NCBI RefSeq assembly: GCF_037975245.1
Contig: NC_092565.1
Location: 23,557,999-23,621,998, forward strand
Length of the DNA: 64,000 nucleotides
Direction of reading: 5' to 3'
From: Apostichopus japonicus
Taxonomy: Eukaryota > Echinodermata > Holothuroidea > Aspidochirotida > Stichopodidae
In this document: positions 1 through 14,965 of the stretch, one piece after another
Numbering within the stretch: the stretch's first letter is position 1
How the letters are laid out: each line of letters opens with the position of its first letter
Notes under the pieces: generated by a model
What the model was told of the DNA's origin: nothing
The model's database searches: none
What the model saw: the letters and a program-made list of their open reading frames with translations, nothing else
Translations under genes and position numbers: made by a program

Positions 1-41
<41 letters not shown>
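1..41. repeat. (GATA)n microsatellite, tail of a LINE
   Basis: About ten copies of the tetramer TAGA open the window. Read on the minus strand the tract is (TATC)n and follows directly on the LINE remnant beside it, so it is best seen as that element's 3' microsatellite tail. It may continue beyond the window edge. Confidence 0.9.
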
Positions 42-42
<1 letters not shown>

Positions 43-870
43 CAGTTTCCTTGTGACACAATAAAAAACATTAACAAAGGAGCAACAGATATAAAATAAA
101 AATGAATAAATGGGAAGGCGTTTTTATAATATTCTAACCTAGCATAAGGCACGTGATCATCATTTACATTCAAAGAACGTGTGAGTCTATCCTAACTTAA
201 TAAAATCCTTATTTCCAGTAACAATCCTTGCCGCCCTATTCTGAAGCCTTTGTATTTGTAATTAATTATTTGTTTTGTCATTACTCTTTCCAATATCTTC
301 ATGATATGACTTATAACATTTATTGGTCTATAATTCCCTTCATCATTGATGTCGCACTCGCCTTTGTTAACAGGTGAGACCCGTGAAAGTTTTCAATCAG
401 GCAAAACATATTTTAGATGAAAAGACACATTAAACACATCTGGTAAAGATAGGAGAAATAACATCAGCAGAAAGTCTTAATAGCTTACAGTCAAATCCAA
501 GAATGTCGTTAGCATTGTTCACTCCCAGGGCTTTGAAATGTTTTCTAACGTCAACTTCAGTAATATCAGTCAAATTAAATTTATGTGTACATTTAGGTAC
601 GTTCCACAGAAAATATTCTATCTCACTATTCTGTAGATGAGAGACGGTGTTATTACCAATAGAACTAAAATGGTTTATAAATAGGTCAGCACTCAAGCAT
701 TATGGTGGGGATTTTACCTCCAGTTTAAGATGACTTAGTATCTTCTAGAGCCTCTTTGCATTTCCACCATACTCTTGTAATACTTGTAGAATAATAATCT
801 TTTGTTGTATATCTAACCATAGTTGTTTATTCTTCTTCTTATAGGTTGATAATCCTTATAATTTGTTTTC
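42..870 (-). pseudogene. LINE (non-LTR retrotransposon) remnant, internally deleted
   Basis: This is decayed non-LTR retrotransposon DNA on the minus strand. The longest open piece, 430-696, has the layout found just ahead of the reverse transcriptase core: an NHFSSIG motif, a segment FNLTDITEVDVRKHFKAL and ISPIF. After one frame break, about 259-390 encodes KLSRVSPVNKGECDINDEG followed by NYRPINVISHIMKILERV, the classic first RT block. After a second frame change, 188-252 reads QRLQNRAARIVTGNKDFIK, which in intact elements lies near the end of the ORF. The palm with the YADD catalytic motif, normally some 200 residues, is missing between these blocks, so the copy is internally deleted and dead. 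It ends in (TATC)n. The block pattern suits the CR1/L2/Rex/Jockey-like group; the exact clade is not resolved. The 5' limit near 870 is approximate. Confidence 0.85.
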
Positions 871-1259
871 ATCTTTTGTTGTATCTTCGAGTAATCTCGC
901 CCATATATACGTACACTTAACAATATATGGACTAATCCAGCGGTTATAGAACGGGCTTTAAGGCGGCTGGTTTCAAACGGAGCATGCTTATTACTTACAG
1001 CTATGGAATGCCCTTTAAATTCATTCTATTTTTCCTCAAAAACATTTGCTTCCTAAAAGATCAATATCTCGTAAGAGAGGGCACAACAAGGGATCATTCA
1101 ATTTCAGTTTCATCAAGAAATGAATTATTTCTAAAAGTAACGGACTTAATGATCACTAAGACATGACCTCGTAGACACCAATGTCAGAGTAAGACAATGG
1201 GTTAATATAACAATGAAAACATGCAACAAGGAAGACGTCGTAGATGTCACCCTATAGTG
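871..1259. other. Unannotated stretch
   Basis: I see no recognisable gene. The short frame at 984-1166 has no identifiable motif. Bases 1252-1259 (CTATAGTG) are the left target-site duplication of the adjoining hAT-type element. Confidence 0.5.
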
Positions 1260-1745
1260 CAGGGTTTCCCTAACTTTATGCCCCGCCAACCCCCTGTGGA
1301 TGTCAGAGTTGTCCACGAACCCCCAACTTTTCGAGACACGATCTGAGTCATTATTATACTATAATACGCATAACAGTGCTTCGTAAAAGTTCAAGTTCAT
1401 AGTGTAATGAAAAAAGAAAGAAAAGATGAACAAATATTTATTTGAAAACTTCAAGATCAGATCACGAATTGTATTACGCATCGATCACCCATCACACACG
1501 ATGAGACGGATGCTCCTGTTTTTTATTTATCACATGCACGGTACGGTACTACTATATGCGTATGGAACGCGAAAAGAGTTTGTCGATAGGTACGACTTTT
1601 GTACATTACTAAATTATATGATATACCAAATTTTAGTTCAACAAAAAGGACTCTATAGTTTTGACCTCCAGAAACGTCTCGAGAACCCCCTTGGATGGAC
1701 TTACGCACCCATGGGGGTTCATGCGCCCCATTTAGGGAACCCCTA
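1260..1745. mobile_element. hAT-type non-autonomous element, copy 1
   Basis: This 486-bp element starts CAGGGTTTCCCTAA and ends TTAGGGAACCCCTA, which are imperfect terminal inverted repeats of about 14 bp. It is flanked by CTATAGTG (1252-1259) and CCCTAGTG (1746-1753), an 8-bp target duplication with 6 of 8 bases still matching. The CAGGG...CCCTG-type ends and 8-bp duplications are typical of hAT transposons. It is a direct copy of the element at 14966-15468. No transposase domain is visible; the 110-codon frame inside (1426-1758) runs out through the right end and looks incidental. The superfamily call is inference from termini and duplication length. Confidence 0.8.
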
Positions 1746-2820
1746 CCCTAGTGAGTGACTTCATCAATTTTTTCGTATCATATAATACTTCAATCTGATT
1801 AATACGGTTATTACATAATGTCCAATTGACTATCAAAATTCAAATCACCCATTACAAACATATTATCAGTCTTCAAAAACATTTGATCTATATTTAATCA
1901 AACATAGCAATAAAATAACTAGAATCAGTAGATGTGTGTCTGTACATGACTCCCATTGTTAAAGTGGTATCTTTTGTAAGTTTTAAATGAACCTTATATT
2001 GTAGAGCTGATGTATATACCGTATTGAGAGTATAGCGATTTTATCCGACACTAATTAAATCCATCTTCCTGCATTTGCGATGATTTATTGGTTTCTATTT
2101 GTTTCTCGTAAATTTTCTCACGTTTTATTATTATTATTTTTTCCAAAACATGATGCCGTGTATCCTGAAATATAAGCAATATATTTCTTAATTTAGGTTA
2201 CAATAAAAGGTTGACTGAAATTAATCTCTCGTATGTTTTCTTAGCTAAAATTTTGACTTCGTGTAGAGAGATATTTCCTCAAATTACTACTGACGTCAAC
2301 CGATATTTGTTATTACGTTAAATATATTAAAAAAAGTGTTTATGGATCAATTTTCTGAATGACTTTTTCTTATTCCTTCACCTTCTTACTGTCATTTTTG
2401 CTATATTGAGAAAGTTACTCCTGATTTGCCAAGCATCGCCCCTACAAAGTATTGATTGATGCTAAAACCGGTGACAGATTTCTCTGGTCTAGGTAAACAG
2501 ACCTTTGTGGCATTTAACGGCGGATGAATCAGAGACCCAAACATCCAAGACACATTTAAGGGTTTACTAGAGGCTATTAGGCTCCGACCCCTTTCGAAAA
2601 AGAAAAAAAAATGAAGAAATTGAAATTAACGGTTATCTCTTTCCATATTTCAACAGAAGGATAGTGTTTGATGGTACTATATGACTGCATATAGTATTAC
2701 ACCTTAATAAAACTTTTCTGGAAACCAATCTGCCCTGGCATAACGTATAACAACACAGGAAATCACAATGATGTATGTATGTGGCATCGTTGTGGTATAT
2801 ATAAGTCAGTGTTGCATGTA
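1746..2820. other. Unannotated AT-rich stretch
   Basis: No gene seen. One exact CRE palindrome TGACGTCA lies at 2291-2298. The rest is AT-rich with short A/T runs. Confidence 0.5.
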
Positions 2821-2839
2821 TGACGTCATTATGACGTCA
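2821..2839. promoter_or_regulatory. Paired CRE palindromes
   Basis: Two exact TGACGTCA octamers sit at 2821-2828 and 2832-2839, separated by three bases. A related half site, TTACGTCA, follows near 2855. TGACGTCA is the full-strength site for CREB/ATF bZIP dimers. No transcript start is recognised nearby, so function is unproven. Confidence 0.5.
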
Positions 2840-4948
2840 TGTGACAGCATATCGTTACGTCATAATAACGCGTTCCGCATTGGACATGATTAATAATGTA
2901 CATTATGCGTCGCATGCAGGCTCTTCGAGGTACCCTTTTTATTCTTTTCAACTTAAATCAACTTTTTATAGTTAAAAGTATCAAATGAACCGAGTTTATA
3001 CCGTATATAGCTGTACTAAAGTAATCTCATTCATTTAACCCTGTCGCCAATATGTCGTCAGCAGTTTTTATATATGTTTCAAGATCGGGTCAAGCTTTTT
3101 TTGGGTGAAGTGAGGGGGCGTTGAAGGTCACTTCCATCATCTGATTTCAGACCGCAATCTTGTCCTCGCTCGTGAAAGGGAAAGAACATACATTGCCAGT
3201 TATTACAGCGCTTATTTTCTTTTATATTAAATGATAAAATATTACTGGAGTCATTTCATAACAACAATGGTGGGGGTAAACAATATCAGTTGATAGGCCT
3301 ACTATAGTTTAGAAGGTTGTAAAAATGATAATAGCTTTTTTAGGCGATATCAAAGTAAATACTTTAAAGTGTCAGTTTATTTGAAACTTGCCACAATTTG
3401 GTGGTACAGTTTTTGACCATTTCAGGAAAGTAGTTGAGTCCAAGAACATGACATATATTTCGGTTACAATGCTTAGTATACGCAATTCCCGTTGCCAGGA
3501 ATTAATGATGGTAACGCAAATGATTACGGGGCAATAACTTAACGGGACTTCGGAAGACAGTAGCCACATAATGTCATTAGAATGGGAGTTAATTATGTAC
3601 ATGTCTGACGAGAGGAAGGGAGAACAGGTGGTACAACCCGGGGCAGGCTCGGGTCAAATATAGAGTCCATGTAGGGGAAAAAAAGGGGAAATAAATTATG
3701 TAATATCATTTTCCCAATGTAATGAAGGAGGCAAAAATGACCTCAAAAAGGGAGCCCAGTTACATAAATGTCCCTGCAGGTCCCGAGCTGGTACTGGAGG
3801 CCCCCTGAATATATGTGATATCTGCATGGCTCCGTTATAATGCAGCAAAGTTAATTCCTAACGTATACAATTGAACGGAAGTGTGATTCCGTTTAACCTA
3901 TCACGTGTAACTGTGATTAAGTTGTTTAACCTATACGATTAAACTTCCGGAGGAAAAGTCAAGGGCGTCCGGGGTTCCACAGATTGGAGGGGGAGGAGAG
4001 GAAGGGGTGAATAAGATGAGGTATCAAAGGGCGCCGATGATGCCAGGAATAGTACAGCGGAACCCGAAGACACGCGCGTGGGTGAGGCTGGCTGCAGACG
4101 GCCCCGGAAGTTTCCCACGAATAGAATACTCATGAGATGTGATTATGAAACTTATGGTGTCGGATTTAACGGGAGGACTGAAGTATACTTGCTACGCAAA
4201 GATATATATAACCGAAGAGCGATCGTTAGTACTCGTTCGCCCATATACGTGAAGATTCGTATCGTGTAATGATATACCAGCGGGAATTGTCAAACATATT
4301 GGCAAACAGTATCAACAAATATATGGACTTACAGTAGAAACAAATCAATTACATTATTAGGGGTTTTTTTTTCCATTAAGGCTAGGGTGACCCTCTCCCC
4401 GATTTCTGATATCATGTGGAGAGGTATATCCGCCAATCACTGCATGATAATTTTTGTTATCTATGTATCTAAAAATATCTACATGAATTCTTTACAAGAC
4501 AATCAACTTTCTCCGTATTTTCTTTCTTAGTTTATGGATGTCAAAACTATATCTGCAAAGCTTTTTTTTTTCAATGGAAATCCAGTTATTCTGTGAGTGA
4601 GTAGAAAGAAAATTTGGAATCTTTAGATATGTTTGACGAGGTCTTGCAGTATTTATTAAGATATCCTTATAGCTGGACTCAATGGATAACTAATTATACA
4701 TATGGATTCAGAAGAAAAAAATCCGTGTGACTATTTTCCTCTTTTTTTTTACCAGTGTAATAGCTAAATGTTATTGTAACTAAATGTGCAGTATTTCCAT
4801 AATCAATATCTAATAACCATCAAGCTGTTCGTAATTAACGAGTAATTAATAATTTCATCCATTACAGATTGACAGTGGTGTCCTTAATATTTAATGAAAT
4901 GTCTTATTTTGCTAATGGTAATCTTTTGGAGATTTAGCTTAGTTTCAT
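2840..4948. other. Unannotated stretch
   Basis: No gene recognised. Minus frames at 3372-3602 and 3939-4133 and a plus frame at 4078-4269 are short and lack motifs. The interval about 3950-4100 is locally more GC-rich, with no identified content. Confidence 0.45.
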
Positions 4949-4977
4949 CAGGGAGCTGTTAGAGTAGCAGCTCCCTG
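4949..4977. other. Perfect 10-bp inverted repeat (hairpin)
   Basis: CAGGGAGCTG at 4949-4958 and CAGCTCCCTG at 4968-4977 are exact reverse complements around the 9-nt loop TTAGAGTAG. The stem is GC-rich and stands out from AT-rich flanks. It could be the tail of a repeat element or an RNA hairpin; no CTRR motif follows at the spacing expected for a Helitron end. Confidence 0.7.
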
Positions 4978-5525
4978 GTTTCATCCTTCTTGGTGTGATA
5001 GTGGACTAAAGTAAACATTAATTTTTTTAATGGTATCTCAAAACTTCACGCAAAACACAGTTTAGAATGAGGTCGCACCGCGGCACACAACTGAATGGGG
5101 TAGGTCCCCGGGGGGCCACATGTGTTACGCGTTCCGTTGGTTGGCCATCCATGCATGTTATTGTATAAAGAATGTTTGATGTACTCTTCGTTGCGTACCT
5201 TGGTGAGTTAATTTGAGCCAATTATATCATGTTGTAGCTTTGCTATAAACTTGTCTTTAAACTCTTGTCGAGGCGGCTTGTTGCCTTTGCGATCATTGTA
5301 ACTAATCAAAGAGCAGCAGTAACTAAATCCTAACAAATTATTGGGGAAAATTGATCCTAATTCCTAAATGCCTAAATATGGTGGTCTTTTATCAATTTTA
5401 ATCGCATTTTAGATTTAGAATTAATAGTCGCCAACTGTGAGAGGAGTTAGTTGTTATTAGTTACTGCGGTGTTAAACCTCCTATTGTTGTATGTCGAGTA
5501 ATCGTATAAACTATACCAGAAGCTA

Positions 5526-5528
<3 letters not shown>
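4978..5528. other. Unannotated stretch
   Basis: Nothing recognised. A short minus frame at 5027-5221 overlaps a locally GC-rich patch (about 5070-5150) with no identifiable motif. Confidence 0.45.

Positions 5529-5568
<40 letters not shown>
5529..5568. repeat. (AT)n microsatellite
   Basis: About 20 uninterrupted AT dinucleotides. Confidence 0.95.
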
Positions 5569-5571
<3 letters not shown>

Positions 5572-6432
5572 GGACGTATACAGTTGAAAATGTTTTTTTT
5601 TTATATTCTATTTAAAAATACAACATGTTGGCTTAAAATTGTATACTTGAGTTGAAAAAATCGGTAAACAGGAAATGTTTGATATCTCCTTCATATTATT
5701 ATCTAAAGGACTTTAATTGAAAGGATGACTTTAGGCTGAATTTTAGTCAACATAGGTCATAATCTGAAAATAGAAGGGAAACATTAGTGTCGGTAATGTT
5801 TCAATATAGACATAATCAGGTTTCCAATATATTTTAACTTTAACTATGCATTATGTTTCGGAACGCTCCTTTAATGCTAAATTTCCGCTATTAAAGACAC
5901 TCGGACTGCAGCAATGTTTTGAAAGACAAAACCCTAAGTCGAGAGTTGAACATCTCGATACAATACCGTACTAAGATAGACCTATATATTTCATAGTTTA
6001 CTGGGTCTATTATCATTATTGTTATTCGCCGGGATAGGTTCATCAAAAATAGTAACGAAATCCTGGCGAGAGGTAGAGAGTAGCCTGGTGTGAGAATAAT
6101 TTTATCCAATGTTGATGGTTTTCTGGTAAAGGTAATAAACCGTTCAAGTTTCGGGGAATTGAACTTGACGATGCCATTGAAGACGATGAGAGTATCTAAA
6201 GGGTAATTATTTAATACAGAAAGACCTTGAGATGAAGAGGCGCCAAGATGAACACTTATGTTTTAGTCTGGAGTTCAACGGAGAGCAATAACATTATGTG
6301 GTTTTCATCTAGGTAAGAAGGGGACATCAATGGTTGATGTGAACTTACCTAACACAGCTGGTTGCGATATGATTACCAAACCGCATTAAGAACCTTTTGC
6401 CCTTCTTCGACAACCAGATCAAGGCAGTTCGC
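5569..6432. other. Unannotated stretch
   Basis: No gene recognised. The minus frame at 5891-6109 has no motif and ordinary AT-rich composition. Confidence 0.45.
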
Positions 6433-7109
<677 letters not shown>

Positions 7110-8252
7110 AGCTACCTACATACAACAATGCATACAACTTTACATACAACTATACATACAACTATGCATACAACTCTACATACAACTATACATACAACTT
7201 AACATGCAACTATACATACAACTATGCATACAACTATACATACAACTTTACATACAACTATGCATACCACTATGCATACAACTATGCATACGACTACGCA
7301 TACAACTATGCATACAACTATGCATACACATATACATGCAACTATACATACAACTAAATATACAACTATACATGCAGCTATACATACAACTAAACTTACA
7401 ACTATACATACAACTATACATACAACTATGCATACAACTATACATACAACTATGCATACAACTTTACATACAACTATGCATACAACTATACATACAACTA
7501 TGCATACAACTAAACATACAACTATGCATACAACTATGCATACAACTATGCATATAACTATGCAAACAACTATACAAACAACTATACATGCAACTTTACA
7601 AACAACTATGCATACAACTTTACATACAACTATGCATACAACTTAACAAACAACTTCATACAACTATACATACAACTATACACACAACTATACACACAAA
7701 TATACATACAACTATGCATACAACTATACATACAACTATGCATACAACTATACATACAACTATGCATACAACTAAACATACAACTATGCATACAACTATG
7801 CATACAACTATGCATACAACTATGCAAACAACTATACATACAACTATACATACAACTATGCATATAACTATGCAAACAACTATGCATACAACTAAACATA
7901 CAACTATGCATACAACTATGCATACAACTATGCAAACAACTATACATACAACTATGCATATAACTATGCAAACAACTATACATGCAACTTTACAAACAAC
8001 TATGCATACAACTTTACATACAACTATGCATACAACTTAACAAACAACTATACACACAACTATACACACAACTATACACACAACTATACATACAACTATG
8101 CATACACTATGCATACAACTTTACAAACAACTATGCATACAACTATACAAACAACTATGCATACAACTAAACATACAACTATACACAAACTATACACACA
8201 ACTATACATACAACTATGCATACACTATGCATACAACTATACATATAACTAC
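7110..8252. repeat. 12-bp satellite array (CATACAACTATG)
   Basis: About 95 copies of CATACAACTATG and variants such as CATACAACTATA, AACATACAACTA and CAAACAACTATG. Many units carry the palindrome TATGCATA. A higher-order duplication is visible: a block of about 65 bp holding the rare variants CATGCAACTTTA and CAACTTAACAAA occurs near 7580 and again 394 bp later near 7975. Because 12 is a multiple of 3, every frame stays open for long distances; the resulting periodic peptides are not genes. Confidence 0.95.
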
Positions 8253-10458
<2,206 letters not shown>

Positions 10459-10584
10459 AATAACGGAAGAACTGTTAAACAACTATGCTGCATTTAGAGA
10501 AAGGCTGGATCTCGAGTGAGATACAATAATTAAATTAGGTAAGTGATTGGAAGTAAAACAGCCAATGTTTGGTTTTTGCAGAGC

Positions 10585-10611
10585 TTTCGAGCAAAACTAG
10601 CTCTTCTTCAG
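10585..10611 (-). ncRNA. Hammerhead-ribozyme-like motif (candidate)
   Basis: On the minus strand the sequence reads CTGAAGA, an extra A, GAGC, a TAGTTTT loop, GCTC, then GAAA. CTGANGA and GAAA flanking a short stem are the conserved core of the hammerhead ribozyme. The unpaired A after CTGAAGA departs from the strict consensus, and I cannot draw convincing stems I and III or a cleavage triplet. Such motifs are reported in Penelope-like retroelements. A degenerate or inactive relic inside a dispersed repeat is the most likely reading. Confidence 0.35.
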
Positions 10612-10626
10612 TGCATGATCACCGAA

Positions 10627-10687
10627 AGTGACAAGGAGTAGCAGGAATTGAAACTATTTTAGTGACAAGGAGTAGCAGGAATTGAAA
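10627..10687. repeat. 27-bp direct duplication
   Basis: The 27-mer starting AGTGACAAGGAGTAGCAGG occurs at 10627-10653 and again at 10661-10687, with a 7-bp gap. It lies just upstream, in minus-strand sense, of the hammerhead-like motif, so both probably belong to one repeat element that ends in (TA)n. Confidence 0.85.

Positions 10688-10690
<3 letters not shown>

Positions 10691-10741
<51 letters not shown>
10691..10741. repeat. (TA)n microsatellite
   Basis: About 25 TA dinucleotides, immediately after the 27-bp duplication. Confidence 0.95.
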
Positions 10742-10746
<5 letters not shown>

Positions 10747-12440
10747 CAGCTGAGAAACATGACCAGCTCTTTTATTGTTGATTGATTATTTTTTTCGAGA
10801 TCTGACATGGATATATCGTCTACTGTACAATCCTCCCATTGAGCTCTTTTATGTATTGAATATAACTTTGGTAAACTCCGTACCATGCAAACTTCTGTGT
10901 ACAAGCATGTATGTATATGCACACATTGTGTCTTCGTGTAAAACATCCATGTTATCCGTGTGATATCTTTGTATGTATGTACGGCGATACTTTCTCTGTT
11001 ATTATGAAGATTAACGACCTTTCGAAGTAGCTGAATATGTGAAGTTGTTCTGCTGGGCATCATATTCTCGGTAAATTCCACGCATCGGCAAAGCCTCCGA
11101 AGACATTTTCAATTTATTCACACCTTCCCCCACCCCTCCCTGCCATTTTAACTTAGGGCTACATTAATGCGCCCACACTGATATCAAGGTAGTCTAAAAA
11201 TAAGCTTCCATCTTGTTGAATGTTACTATGATTGAATATCAGTAGAAGTGTTGTTTCTTCATAGAAAATCAAACCAATTTGAGATGAAACCATAAGGTGT
11301 CTTGGCTATGTATCAATGTTACTTGACAATTATATAACACTGACACTTACTTCAATGAATTGGGTGGGGTGGGGGAGGGATTCGCGCCTCTCTATGTGCT
11401 GTGCTGTTAAGTATATGCATGTAGCAAATTGCGGTGGTCATTCAATTTAGTAACGATTACAAAGGACTGTCGATGCAGGCGGTAGACGTGTTCCCCTTCC
11501 TTTCCCTCACCCTTACGCACAGCACCGATCCAAGTCCATTTGCTGACTTCCGGTTTGAATGATCCCACTGGAACATGATAACTTCTGTAGGTGTCACACC
11601 ACAAATAATTGCTCCCATTGACTTACACACTAAACCGTGTGATATCTGCATGGCTTGGGCTATCAGCACATTCAATTTTTTGCCACCTTGACCGTTTAGA
11701 TTTTGAGTTAGAAGAGGTTAACGGCTAGCATAGGGCTCGTCAACTCATCTGCCAGCTCTCGCTTCGGAATCTTCTTGTTTCACCCAGGATTTTCTAAAAT
11801 GCCTTATTTAAATCACCTTCAATCCTCCAGATTGTTTAGACCATCAGTAGTTTATCCCCCCCCCCCCCTCAGCATCCAAGCTATTTCCCCACGGTTAACC
11901 TTCCAGGCGGACGCGCAGTACTCTTATTGTGGTGCGATACCAGTAATTGGTCGTGAAATTCTGGAGAGATGTTCAGTCCGGAAGTGACTCGACTGCCTAA
12001 TCTAGTTCCGGGTCAGGTCAGTTGATACAACACCAACGTCAAATCATTTTGTAACTTCCGTTTCGACGGAATACTAAAATGAAAACGGAGATGATTTTCT
12101 TTGAAGTTTCTCATTTCTCGGTGAGATATTTATTGTGCTCCATATATCCGACTTCATATATCCACGTCTTGGATCACAAAAAAAAGTGTCTTTTAAGAAT
12201 AAAATGGCTTACTACCGTGTTTTACAGACTGCGTGGGAGACATTAATCAAACCATGCCGTCGTATTTTTAGGGGGTAGTTTCCTAACATATACAATTTCA
12301 TACTAAATCATTTAAAGTTGTAATCAAGGAACATTCCATAATATCGAATTATGAAATGAATTATTATTCAGATTTGCAGAACGATTACAACAGCATGAGT
12401 ATACGAGTACAAGAGGAAATCACTTGCGTATATGAGCACC
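10742..12440. other. Unannotated stretch
   Basis: No gene recognised. It holds a run of C near 11860 and short frames at 11407-11675 (minus) and 11775-11987 (plus) without motifs. Confidence 0.45.
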
Positions 12441-12813
12441 CGAGTACTCACGCCGAGTACTCACGCCGAGTACTCACGCCGAGTACTCACGCCGAGTACT
12501 CACGCCGAGTACTCACGCCGAGTACTCACGCCGAGTAATCACGCCGAGTACTCACGCCGAGTTATCACGCCGAGTACTCACGTCGAGTACTCACGCCGAG
12601 TACGAACGCCGAGTACGAACGCCCAGTACGAACGCCGAGTACGAACGCCGAGTACGAACGCCGAGTACGAACGCTGAGTACGAACGCCGAGTTATCACGC
12701 CGAGTACGAACGTCGAGTACTCACGCCGAGTACGAACGTCGAGTACTCACGCCGAGTAATCACGCCGAGTACGAACGCCGCGTACGAACGCCGAGTACGA
12801 ACGCCGAGTAAGA
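12441..12813. repeat. 13-bp minisatellite (CGAGTACTCACGC)
   Basis: About 28 copies of CGAGTACTCACGC. The proximal part is mostly the ACTCACG variant. From about 12600 a second variant, CGAGTACGAACGC, takes over, and both are interspersed after 12690. Units contain the palindrome GAGTACTC and one or two CpGs, unusual for this AT-rich region. The 13-residue periodic frame across it is a by-product of the array. Confidence 0.95.
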
Positions 12814-14024
12814 ACACACCATGTTACACGTTTGTCTATCCTGGATTCCAAACTGCCCGAGTGTACGACGAATGCACACCAGGCGATTACGCTTACAGTT
12901 TAGTACTGATATTATGCTATAGAGAGTATATACGGGTATTAGAACGGAATGCCTACTGTACCGTTTCAGCCGTATTTTTAGTTGCAGACACGAACAGAAA
13001 GGTTTGTCAACAGGAAGGGATACATTGAGTAGCGTTTGTGAGTGTAAATTCGTCTACTATACAGAGATAAGCAAACTTCAATCCCAAAGCGACTTAATTT
13101 CGAAACGCGTCAAGTAAATTTAAAACTAACGGATAAGTGGTGCCTAGTTTTTATTTTCCGATCCCGCGTACGACCTCGCAGATAACTTAATCGTTCCGTC
13201 TGATCCAACATACCTGAATATAAAGTAAACTGGAAAGGGGAACGCAGTAGGTGGGGGTTCCAGACTTTTTTTAGTCGGTATCTCGTGGAATAGAAAGGAC
13301 AATTAATCTTCTATATTCACCAGTTGACAGTTTGTGGTACAGTATAATAATTAGGTCACTCCTACGAGTTTACAGCGAGCTTAAGACTTATCTACGTGTA
13401 AAAGTAAAACGATTCTGTTCTCTGTTTGTTAATCGTCTCGAAATAGGTGGAACGTAGACGAATAAACAGGCGGTAATGGCTTGCTCGTGGAAGACCTTGT
13501 CCCGGATCTCCTCGGAAAGTAAAGTTTGCATTTCCAGAACTAGTATGGAGAATTCCATGTTGAAATTCAAACCACACGTAGAACCATAATCTATGCATTA
13601 TACATCCAAAATGCTGAAATCCGCATATTGACGTCGAATACTGTACTGGATCAGCGGCAGGTAAACGGCGGGCCGGTTAGAGCCAACCCCCTCCCCTTCC
13701 CCCGCCCCACTCCCACCCGTCTCGGGGTTTTCTAAAAACCAGATGCGGAGCTTGTTAGTACCCCGCTGATTGGATGAAACCGTGACATTTCGATATACAT
13801 AGCCTTAGGAGCAACTGAGATGGTCTCAGAGAATGACTTAAGGCAGATCTTTAAATCTTGACCTGCCGAACATAATCCAAGAAAAGAGAGAAATATTCTG
13901 AGTGCTATTTATGTTTCTGCAGCTGTTTCTGTTTTCAGGATATTTAGTTTTAACGTATTATTATAAGTCTCTGGAATGTTCCTTTAAGGCTTCACTGAGA
14001 GATGAAGGCATCAGCTATAGACAA
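12814..14024. other. Unannotated stretch
   Basis: No gene recognised. A C-rich, locally GC-rich patch lies at about 13670-13730. Overlapping minus frames at 13388-13598 carry no motif. Confidence 0.45.
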
Positions 14025-14260
14025 TGCAGGCCTAAATGTTAATGTTAATCCATTTGTTTTGTTTCTTATTTTATAAATGTGGATAAGTCAACACAAACAT
14101 GTTCTGTAAACTTCATATAACAACTAAGCGTGGCGCACCCCTTGGATGATATTGCACATCATTTGTCCTTGACGAACTTGTAATGTATTGTAAACATGTC
14201 ATTTGAGGCATTAAATGTCTTATGTTTCCCTTTTGAGTTTTGCATGACCTGATGGTATGT
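14025..14260 (+). repeat. Dispersed repeat family A, copy 1
   Basis: This segment is a diverged direct copy of 33495-33735. Shared landmarks in the same order include CTAAATGTTA, TTAATCCATT, AACATGTTCT, AACTTCATAT, CTTGGATGA, TTGTAATG and GTAAACATGTC. No coding motif or termini are clear, so the class is unknown. The limits are approximate. Confidence 0.7.
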
Positions 14261-14965
14261 TAGACTATAGATATTCCAGTCGGTTTACTTGATGAATCTG
14301 CACATATGCAGAGGGTCATTTTCTCAACAAAAATAGGGGGAGGGGGGGGGGATATAGAAATGCATCCTAGATGAAAAAAGTGTGTTGTAATGGCGTACGG
14401 CGTATCAAAATTAATTTTGTGTCACAGGCATTATTTAAAATAAGTGAAAATACGGTAAAAGCACAATAGTGTCCTTATTTTAGCTCTCTACCTCACACGA
14501 ATCTTATCAGTCCGTCAACGGTGACATACTGCAACTATTCTGTCGGTTGGATATCCGGGGTTTTCCGTGACCTTATGTCAAATCGCAGCGAATGTTGTGA
14601 AAACTTCTAGCAGTTGTGCACAGTACATACTAACCTTTATTCTAAATAATTTAGCGAATCATTGACAAAGAATTGGGCTGATGAGCTACGCAATGAACGC
14701 TATATGCATAAGAATGTTTATTCCGTTATAAATCTAATTAAATAATGAACCTTTGATTGTGACTAATTGGTAATAAATAATTTACATTACAGATGTACGG
14801 AAGTAAACTGGTGTCATAGTTCGATATATCGATTGGATTTTGACAATATACACAGATTAGGCCTTATAGCATGTAGCGTACCACCTGTTCACTTTTGGAC
14901 TTAATACTTCTTTTTACGCTCTCATGAGATATTTTGAAGCAACATTTGCAAGTTTGACTATACAT
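14261..14965. other. Unannotated stretch
   Basis: A run of 10 G lies at 14342-14351. Bases 14958-14965 (CTATACAT) are the left target duplication of the next element. Nothing else recognised. Confidence 0.5.

Noticed and set aside
4949-4990. Helitron 3' end
   Set aside because: A GC-rich hairpin is present, but no CTRR terminus at the usual distance and no 5' TC end nearby.
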